Of a stretch of DNA of 39,225 bases, positions 33,541 through 39,225 are shown piece by piece. Position numbers and translations under genes: made by a program. Numbering within the stretch: position 1 is the first letter of the stretch; each line of letters opens with the position of its first letter. Where the stretch lies: assembly GCA_011390755.1 (NCBI GenBank), contig JAABRU010000046.1:1-39225 (forward strand), given 5' to 3'. Below the pieces are notes generated by a model. The model saw nothing but the letters and a program-made list of their open reading frames with translations. It made no database searches and was not told the origin of the DNA. This DNA comes from Desulfobacteraceae bacterium (lineage in GTDB: Bacteria; Desulfobacterota; Desulfobacteria; Desulfobacterales; Desulfococcaceae).

Positions 33541-34229
33541 ACGGATTTAAAAAGTGCTGTACTACTGTTCTGCCGACATTAAAATGACGGATGGCATTTT
33601 TTCTGCATACGCCCTTCCTCCGGTCGCCGGGGCCTATGCAATAGGCTCCGGAAGACCCCGGTTTTGCTTAAGGCAGCAGCATTGCCCCCTTGCAGAAGTA
33701 GCATAAGGTGATTTCCTGAAAAAAATATACCGAAGGAGTGCCAAACTGAAAGTCCGGCAGTGCCTGACCGGACGGCAGTCCGGTTACAGACTTTCCGTTT
33801 ATAACTCCTGCGGAAGCGATGCATTCATATTTGGAAATCGCCTATGGCCTGACTCAATTAAAGAGATACAAAAGCTTACCCGGTATCTCAGCAGGAATGC
33901 GACTTAACGCCATAAAATTTCTATCTGCCTAATTGGGTCAAACCATAACCCCTCATTCAAAACCTGACAGAGCACTACCTGCTGCTTTGTGTATTGTTTA
34001 TGTAAATTAACACATGTGTTTCAGAAACGCAAGCATTTTTTGGGCAGTAAACAGAAAAAAACAGACTGCGGGGAAGCAGGAAAAAATATGAATATTTTCT
34101 CTGTATTGCCCTTTTGATAAAGATGTGTTAATTTGTTCCTTTTTGATATGCGGACTGATATACGGAATGGAACTGCCGCCGCAGATATCCGCGAATGCAA
34201 ATAGGGCCTGTAAAATACTGAAGAACCTC

Positions 34230-34370
34230 AGCAGATCGAAAAGTTTCCGGAGGAGTGCAAAAATTGTATTTTTGCATGGGGCAGCCGGGAGCTGCTGCTG
34301 TGCAGCAATATAATTTTGCACTCCGGGACAGTCGTAAAACCGTATCCGGGGCAAACGTTTCGATCTACTG
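34230..34370. repeat. MITE-like element, cagtagatcgaaa family
   Basis: Ends cagatcgaaaag and cgtttcgatctactg bound 141 bases with the stem gtgcaaaaattgtatttttgca on one side and a decayed tgcagcaatataattttgcac on the other. It lies just upstream of the gamma-carbonic anhydrase-like gene. Confidence 0.78.
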
Positions 34371-34417
34371 AACCTGTGCTTTGAATGCAGACAGAGCAGA
34401 AAGAAAGGAAAAAAACA

Positions 34418-34936
34418 ATGATTCTGGAATACAAAGGACAAAAACCGAAAATCGGCAATAATGTTTTTATCGCCCCCAATGCCACCATTATCGGAAATGT
34501 GGAAATCGGCGATAACAGCAGTGTATGGTATAATACGGTCATCCGGGGAGATACGGATGCCATCCGGATCGGAAAAAACAGCAATATTCAGGACAACAGC
34601 ACCCTCCATGCGGATGAAGGAAAACCGACCATTATCGGGGATAATGTTACCGTAGGTCACAACGCGGTCGTTCACGGCTGCACGGTGGAAGACAACTGCC
34701 TGATCGGTATTCATTCCACCGTACTCAATGGCGCGGTTATTAAAAAAGGTTCCATTGTCGGTTCCAATGCTGTCGTGCCGGAAGGCAAAGAATTCGGCCC
34801 TTACCATCTGGTCACGGGTATTCCCGCAACTTTGAAAAAAGAGCTGTCTCCCGATATTACAGATATTCTTCAGGTACCTGCGGACATATATATCGGACTG
34901 GCAGAGGGACATCTGAAATGCAGAGAGTGTTCCTGA
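34418..34936 (+). CDS. Gamma-carbonic anhydrase-like hexapeptide protein
   Basis: The 172-residue protein is a left-handed beta-helix of hexapeptide repeats (NNVFIAPNATIIGNVEIGDNS onward). The gamma-carbonic anhydrase family YrdA/PaaY pattern is clear: SVWYNTVIRGDTDAIRIG, NIQDNSTLHAD, VTVGHNAVVHGCTVEDNCLIGI. Candidate zinc-binding histidines are in LHAD, VGHNAVVHG and GIH. Family members are often annotated as carbonic anhydrases but not all are active. The start at 34418 follows aaaggaaa and gives the usual N-terminus; 34385 would add 11 residues. Confidence 0.9.
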   Translation: MILEYKGQKPKIGNNVFIAPNATIIGNVEIGDNSSVWYNTVIRGDTDAIRIGKNSNIQDNSTLHADEGKPTIIGDNVTVGHNAVVHGCTVEDNCLIGIHSTVLNGAVIKKGSIVGSNAVVPEGKEFGPYHLVTGIPATLKKELSPDITDILQVPADIYIGLAEGHLKCRECS

Positions 34937-34946
34937 CACTCTTTTT
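34924..34946 (+). terminator. Intrinsic terminator overlapping gene end
   Basis: A perfect 7-bp stem (agagtgt, loop tcctg, acactct) followed by a run of T residues overlaps the last codons and stop of the gamma-carbonic anhydrase-like gene. It fits a compact rho-independent terminator. Confidence 0.6.
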
Positions 34947-34976
34947 CACTGAAATATTTTTGCACTGTCAACCTTT

Positions 34977-35178
34977 GATGATCTCGCAGAAAGTCGGAAA
35001 ATCAGATTTTGTCACACATTAATATACTGATTTTATTAACATTGTTTTTCAAAAATCGCTAGTGGGTCAAATTGGTTGAATCCCCCTCCCCCAACCCATC
35101 CCGCCGGGGGAGGGGAATTTCAAATCAACCGGTTTGACCGACTACTCAAAAATCTAACTTTTTACGGGTTCATCAACC
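34977..35178. repeat. gtaaaaagtc-family element split by a nested element
   Basis: Outer ends gatgatctcgcagaaagtc and ctttttacgggttcatc match the gtaaaaagtc family. Its interior is interrupted at 35060 by an 84-base segment (35060-35143) with its own inverted ends (tagtgggtcaaattggttga and tcaaccggtttgaccgacta) enclosing cccctccc/gggggagggg. The nesting shows the order of insertion. Confidence 0.75.
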
Positions 35179-35603
35179 GTTGCATGACGGCTCCTGCAGG
35201 GACGAACTGCCCGGTTCTCTGAGGACATATGGGTAGTGGATGAAATCCCTTGATTCACCCCCCCCTCCCTCAGGGGAGGGGAGACCTTATCAACGGTTTT
35301 GGCCCACTACTGTTCTGTCAACATTAAAATGACGGGTATCCGGAACATCTGCCAAACCGTAAGGGCGTATTGCATACGCCCGGTATGAGCGGCTTTACGG
35401 CCTGTGCAGTGCGCCCCTGCAGGAAGTGACATAACCCGTCAGTTTAACTTTGACAAAGCACTACCGACATATGCAGTACACCCCTGCGGAATGCGGCAGT
35501 GGTCCAAATCCCCTGATGAAACGGATTTGGCCCTCTCCCGGAAACTGTAAGGGTATCTACACTGTTGAATTAGCTGAAAAAACTGTGAACAAAGGAAAAC
35601 CTT
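35179..35603. repeat. Intergenic region with gtagtgg element and second 158-bp element
   Basis: No gene is seen before 35604. A gtagtggatgaaatccc...ggttttggcccactac element (about 35231-35310) abuts the 35305-35464 element. Beyond it a gtggtccaaatcccctgatgaaacggatttggcc inverted repeat (about 35500-35535) lies ahead of an aaaggaaaa ribosome binding site. Confidence 0.65.
35305..35464. repeat. ~158-bp MITE-like element, copy 2 (inverted)
   Basis: Begins cactactgttctgtcaac and ends gactttgacaaagcactac-like (agtttaactttgacaaagca, then ctac). It is the reverse complement of 32368-32526 with only scattered differences. Confidence 0.78.
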
Positions 35604-35927
35604 ATGAATGAACATGCGCAGAATACGGAAAGCGGGGAAGAACCGGTCAGTGAAACCGGATGGCTGTGGGTTCTGATTCAAAATCCGGGGGAAAATGAAC
35701 AGATTGTTGGTCAGTATTACCAAAAAGACGGTGTTTCATTTATCCCGGCATTCGGTGAAAAAGAGGAGGCCCGGCGATGCCAGGGGAAAATGGCTTTGAA
35801 TGATAATAAAAAATACGAAATTCAGGCCATGCATATCAATGATTTGAAAATGCAGGCAGGACCCAACGGCTTTCAGGTATTTATTTTAAACGGTGTGGGA
35901 GAAATTCTTCGCAGGATTATCCCCTGA
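35604..35927 (+). CDS. Uncharacterised 107-residue protein
   Basis: I do not recognise it. Visible parts: an acidic N-terminus, GWLWVLIQNPGENEQIVGQ, then YYQKDGVSFIPAFGEKEEARRC and a C-terminal VFILNGVGEILRRIIP. The FIPAF-KEEA pattern recalls the SseB-like/DUF3110 type of small alpha-beta domain, but this is weak. No signal peptide or membrane segment. A ribosome binding site aaaggaaaa precedes the ATG. It is monocistronic. Confidence 0.7.
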   Translation: MNEHAQNTESGEEPVSETGWLWVLIQNPGENEQIVGQYYQKDGVSFIPAFGEKEEARRCQGKMALNDNKKYEIQAMHINDLKMQAGPNGFQVFILNGVGEILRRIIP

Positions 35928-36362
35928 ATAATCCGGAAATGGGCGGGGGGGGCAGGGGCAAATACTTTTGACCTACGCATTTCCGCTGCCGGGTCGTACT
36001 GCATATGATTTATGGGGACAGGCATCAGAAAAAATTGGCGGACTATTGTTCCTGCCGTATCCCTTAACCTGAATTATTCACAAATCAGTTTTTTACAGTA
36101 AATACAGGAAGACACAAAAAACTGAGTTTTGAAGCCGTATTTTCTTATAAGCAAAATAATCAGTAGTTTATCTGCCAGAGACTAAAACGTGTGAATAATG
36201 CAGGTTAAAACCGGCAGGTCTGTAAGTGAAATATTGATGAACCGGTAAAAAGTCATTTTTCCAGAATTCAGATTTAGTAAAATCAGCATGTTAAACTGCT
36301 GAAATACCCGGATTTCGGATTTTTTACATATTCATCAAATATTCGGAAGGAGAAAAAAACTG
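35928..36362. other. Intergenic region before the sensor protein
   Basis: An inverted pair around cctgaattattcacaaatcag (36069-36090) and gtgtgaataatgcaggtt (36188-36206) bounds a central palindromic stretch of ~140 bases that includes acagaaa/aaactgag tracts. It is followed by a gtaaaaagtc-family element at 36235-36339, directly before the aaggag ribosome binding site of the next gene. Confidence 0.6.
36235..36339. repeat. MITE-like element, gtaaaaagtc family, upstream of sensor gene
   Basis: Ends gatgaaccggtaaaaagtc and ggattttttacatattcatca bound 105 bases. It ends 23 bases before the start codon of the following gene, so it must overlap the promoter or leader of that gene. Confidence 0.75.
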
Positions 36363-37940
36363 ATGCGGCATTTTCTTGCATCTCTGTCCATACGAAAAAA
36401 ACTGACCCTCCTCATGTTTTTCAATGCTGTGCTGATTCTCGGTATGATGTCCCTGTTTTTTTTTCTGAATGAACTGTACGTTTTCCGGCAGGATATACTG
36501 AAAGAACTGTCCGCGGTTGCCCGAATCACAGGACGGAATGCGGTTTCCCACCTTTTTTTTCACGACCGGGACGAGGGGGAAAAACTGCTGAATTCTTTCA
36601 CTGCCGAACCCGGGATCCGAAAGGCTGCCATCTATACGGAGCAGGGAGAACTTTTCGCTGCATATCATGCGCCCGGGGAATCGGAAAAACCGGAAGAAAA
36701 AAAACTGCACTCCCTCATGCAAAAAGAATACAAAGGAAATCTGGAAGGTATTCCCCTGTTTGATGAGAAATATGATGTATTTGAAAGCATCCGCTTTGAG
36801 GGTAAAGAACTGGGAACTCTTTATATCTGCGGTGGAATGGACAGATTTTATCAGGGCATGGGAATATACCTGCGCACTGTGCTTTCCGCATTTTTCCTCT
36901 TCTGTCTCATAGCATGGATACTTTCTTTTTTTTTGCAGACAGTTTTTGCCAGGTCTGTTCCGGAATTCAGGGTCATGCTGAGAAAAACCGGATCTGTTCC
37001 GGCAGAAGAGGGGGAAACAGAACCTGTCTGCGAATCCACAGTTTATCCGTTGCATGTGCTTGTGGCGGAAGATAACCAGATCAATTTGTTTATTGCAAAG
37101 AAAATGCTGGAAAACATGGTCTGCACGGTAGCAACCGCATCCAACGGGGAAGAAGCCCTGGAGATGGTTCGCAGTTTTTCCTTTGATCTGATTTTTATGG
37201 ACTGCCAGATGCCCATTATGGACGGTTATACGGCCACTGCGGAAATACGGAAATTTGAAACCGGTCTGCGGCCGCCCCGGCATACGGTAATTATCGCGCT
37301 GACAGCCCATTCCTCGCCCGAAGACAGAAAACTGTGCCTGGATGCCGGAATGGATGATTATCTTGCCAAACCGGTTCAGCCCGATGCTCTGGAAGCTGCA
37401 GTAAACCGATGGTCTTCCGTGCTGCATAAGGGGAAAAATACGGGGAAAAAAGAGCCGGAAAACAGCAGACAGGATTTTTATGCAGACGCGGATATTTCCG
37501 AAGACGCGCTGACAGAAAAAAAAGCCGGTGCGGAAAACATTTCCCCTTTTCCCGCACAATCCCTTTCGGATGATGAAATGCCCCCTGTGGATAATGCCCG
37601 CCTGGATAATATCCGCTCCCTGCAGCAGGAGGGCAAAGCAGATATTCTGAAAAAAGTCATCGGATATTATCTGGAACACACCCCGAAAGTTCTGGATGAG
37701 ATGGAAAAGGCTGTGACGGAAAACAATGCCCATGCCATTGTGGAAACCGCGCATAGTCTCAAATCCAGCAGCGGAAACGTGGGGGCCATGCAGTTATTTG
37801 AAATGTGCCGGGAAATGGAAGCCACCGGCAAAAACGGGCAGTCGGAAGAAAGACAGGAAAACGCGCAGGCCCTTTTTGCATCCATGCAGGCAGAATTTGA
37901 AAAAGTAAAAGCGTATTTTGAAACAGAAATCAGATATTAA
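36363..37940 (+). CDS. Membrane sensor with receiver and HPt domains, no kinase core
   Basis: The 525-residue protein has a membrane segment at ~14-36, a ~130-residue extracytoplasmic region resembling CHASE8-type sensors (KELSAVARITGRNAVSHLFFHDRDEGE), and a second membrane segment at ~172-194. A receiver domain (~230-355) has D280 and K337, and an HPt domain at ~410-520 has His464 in AHSLKSSSGN. The HAMP, HisKA and HATPase domains that normally separate these parts in BarA-type kinases are absent: only ~35 residues link membrane and receiver. It may have lost its kinase by deletion, or relay phosphate from a partner kinase. An aaggag ribosome binding site precedes the ATG. Confidence 0.88.
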   Translation: MRHFLASLSIRKKLTLLMFFNAVLILGMMSLFFFLNELYVFRQDILKELSAVARITGRNAVSHLFFHDRDEGEKLLNSFTAEPGIRKAAIYTEQGELFAAYHAPGESEKPEEKKLHSLMQKEYKGNLEGIPLFDEKYDVFESIRFEGKELGTLYICGGMDRFYQGMGIYLRTVLSAFFLFCLIAWILSFFLQTVFARSVPEFRVMLRKTGSVPAEEGETEPVCESTVYPLHVLVAEDNQINLFIAKKMLENMVCTVATASNGEEALEMVRSFSFDLIFMDCQMPIMDGYTATAEIRKFETGLRPPRHTVIIALTAHSSPEDRKLCLDAGMDDYLAKPVQPDALEAAVNRWSSVLHKGKNTGKKEPENSRQDFYADADISEDALTEKKAGAENISPFPAQSLSDDEMPPVDNARLDNIRSLQQEGKADILKKVIGYYLEHTPKVLDEMEKAVTENNAHAIVETAHSLKSSSGNVGAMQLFEMCREMEATGKNGQSEERQENAQALFASMQAEFEKVKAYFETEIRY

Positions 37941-38199
37941 AGCATGTGCCAAATGACTTTGCGGTATTTTCTGTTCATATATACCTGACGATCTCGTAAA
38001 AAGTCGGAAAATCAGGTTTTGATACATATTAATTTACTGATTTTATTAACAGCAATTTTTGAAATTTGGACTTTTTACCGATGCATCATACTTGATATAA
38101 AAAATATAATATTAAATTGTTACCGCAAGGTCGAATGATACACACTTTAGGAAGGGGATGAAATCCCCGTTCCCTGTTCCTTCATCACAAGAGGCATAA
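37941..38199. repeat. Intergenic region with gtaaaaagtc-family element
   Basis: The element at 37987-38088 (ends gacgatctcgtaaaaagtc and gactttttaccgatgcatca) is nearly identical to the one before pyp. The remaining 110 bases up to the start codon contain an AT-rich promoter-like stretch and a ggggatgaaatccccg hairpin (38155-38170). Confidence 0.75.
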
Positions 38200-39225
38200 A
38201 TGAATCAGAAAAATCCCCTGGTACTGGTGGCAGATGATGATTTCACCGTGCGTCTGCTGGCAGCGGAAGCATTGGAGCAGGCCGGTTTTGATGTGCGGGA
38301 AGCGGAAAACGGTCAGGAAGCTATGGATATTTTTTTGCAGGAAACCCCGGATATTGTTCTGCTGGATGTGAAAATGCCGAAAATGGACGGATTTGAAACC
38401 TGTAAAAAACTGCGGGAATGCAAAGAAGGGAAAAACCTGCCTGTCCTTATGATTACCGGGGTGGATGATCTGGAATCCATTCAGACGGCCTATGATCTGG
38501 GGGCCACGGATTTTATGAACAAACCCATCAACTGGCTGATCCTGATTCAGCGGGTGCGGTATATGCTGCGCGCGGGGCGGAATGTGGAAAGACTGAGAAA
38601 AAGCGAAGCCGGTCTGGCCGCAGCCCAGAAAGTGGCCCGCATGGGCAGCTGGGAGCTGGATTTGGAAAGCGGCACCTTCTGCTGCTCTGAGGAAACCTGC
38701 CGGATATACGGTGCGGCCCCGGGATGCATTCTGTCCTGTGAATCCCTTTACAAGACGGTACATCCGGAGGATAAGGAAAATGTGGAAAATCTTTTTGAAC
38801 AGGCCCGCCGTCTGGGGGTCCCTTTCCGCACGGATCACCGCATCCTTTTGCCGGACGGCGGCATCCGCTATCTGCAGCAGCTGGTGAAGCCGGATGATGA
38901 TGAAAAAGGGAAATTCCGCCGTCTCATCGGAGCCGTGCAGGATATCAGTGAAAGAAAACTGGCAGAATACCTGGAAGCGGACCGGAACCGGGCCCTGGAA
39001 ATGATTATACGCAATGAACGCCTTCAGGACATTATGGAATACCTGATCCGGATTATTGAAAAACAGAATCCGAACGTTTTCTGTTTTTTTACTTTTTTGC
39101 AGGAAGATCAGCTTTATATTCAGGCCGCATCTGAAAATCTGCCGGATTTTTTTCAGCAGACAGAAGGACAGCCGGTGGCTTCGGGAACCGGAAGCTGCGC
39201 TGCCATGGCCGCCTATACCGGAGAC
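38200..39225 (+). CDS. Receiver-PAS signalling protein, truncated by window edge
   Basis: The frame opens at ATG 38200 and stays open to the right edge (342 codons, no stop), so only the N-terminal part is seen. A receiver domain (residues ~6-122) has the acidic pocket DDD at 12-14, phosphoacceptor D56 in LLDVKMPKMDGFE and K106 region NKPINW. A PAS domain with PAC motif follows (~143-255: ARMGSWELD, GAVQDISERK). The last part (~280-342) resembles the start of a GAF domain. A histidine kinase or diguanylate cyclase output probably follows beyond the window. The start is preceded by a weak acaagagg ribosome binding site. Confidence 0.9.
   Translation, partial: MNQKNPLVLVADDDFTVRLLAAEALEQAGFDVREAENGQEAMDIFLQETPDIVLLDVKMPKMDGFETCKKLRECKEGKNLPVLMITGVDDLESIQTAYDLGATDFMNKPINWLILIQRVRYMLRAGRNVERLRKSEAGLAAAQKVARMGSWELDLESGTFCCSEETCRIYGAAPGCILSCESLYKTVHPEDKENVENLFEQARRLGVPFRTDHRILLPDGGIRYLQQLVKPDDDEKGKFRRLIGAVQDISERKLAEYLEADRNRALEMIIRNERLQDIMEYLIRIIEKQNPNVFCFFTFLQEDQLYIQAASENLPDFFQQTEGQPVASGTGSCAAMAAYTGD

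Larger units (their letters stand above)
33312..34417. repeat. Long intergenic region with several repeat elements
   Basis: No gene is supported. Elements seen: an accccccttatgac/gtcatgaggggggt hairpin element (33481-33540); a partial end of the 158-bp family near 33551-33582; an inverted gcttaaggcagcagcattg motif near 33660; a gagtgccaaactgaaagtccgg segment (33735-33760); and a cagtagatcgaaa-family element (34230-34370). The stretch 33820-34110 shows nothing I can interpret. Confidence 0.7.

Noticed and set aside
36324..37754. 476-codon minus-strand frame
   Set aside because: It is antisense to the sensor/receiver/HPt protein; aromatic-rich, low-complexity translation typical of a shadow frame.
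1..39225. Insertion sequences with transposase genes
   Set aside because: Many inverted-repeat elements exist but no transposase, integrase or recombinase frame was recognised on either strand.
1..39225. tRNA or rRNA genes
   Set aside because: Reading by eye found no T-loop-like segment in a cloverleaf context and no conserved rRNA segments; a covariance-model scan would be decisive but could not be run.

Overview
The window looks like a chromosomal segment of a sulfate-reducing or related Desulfobacterota bacterium. This rests on gene style and on the combination of a DsrE-like protein with a small ferredoxin, a MamK-type actin and many hybrid two-component proteins. GC is moderate and the intergenic DNA is crowded with small inverted-repeat elements. 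A large-genome, Desulfonema-like or multicellular magnetotactic-type lineage is plausible, but the genus cannot be fixed from the sequence.

Region 1 (1-19.1 kb) is a double type III CRISPR-Cas locus. A heptanucleotide tandem repeat runs up to cas6, followed by a complete III-B operon (cmr1, cas10/cmr2 without an HD domain, cmr3-cmr6). Next come cyclic-oligoadenylate response genes: a CARF-RelE ribonuclease resembling Cami1, a Csx20-type ring nuclease, and a Csx1/TM1812-family CARF-HEPN ribonuclease. A Phd/YefM antitoxin with a broken PIN toxin sits among them. After about 1 kb of repeats follows a complete III-A operon (cas10/csm1 with HD and GGDD, csm2-csm5). No cas1, cas2 or CRISPR array lies in the window, so crRNAs must be encoded elsewhere and the single cas6 may serve both complexes. 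The two systems are linked in two unexpected ways. Cmr6 and Csm5 carry the same ~77-residue C-terminal domain (61 of 77 residues identical), and a near-identical ~33-bp element precedes both cmr1 and csm1. Copies of one ~49-bp repeat bracket the csm operon on both sides.

Region 2 (19.1-27.3 kb) holds repeats, a ferredoxin/DsrE-like pair, an uncharacterised 267-residue protein, rlmE and yebC. On the opposite strand are a hybrid histidine kinase, a MamK-family actin-like protein, and adk with a clear terminator.

Region 3 (27.3-39.2 kb) is a repeat-rich stretch with scattered genes. The most notable is a two-gene operon encoding a photoactive yellow protein, with all chromophore-pocket residues at canonical positions, and a short 4-coumarate-CoA ligase of the PYP-activation type. 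Others are trmJ-ndk, yceH, two small proteins, a gamma-carbonic anhydrase-like protein and a 107-residue unknown. A membrane protein with receiver and HPt domains but no kinase core follows, and a receiver-PAS protein runs off the right edge. At least five families of ~60-160 bp inverted-repeat (MITE-like) elements occupy the intergenic space, often immediately upstream of signalling genes. PYP plus a MamK-like actin suggests a light-responsive and possibly magnetosome-related biology, but nothing else in the window proves magnetotaxis.
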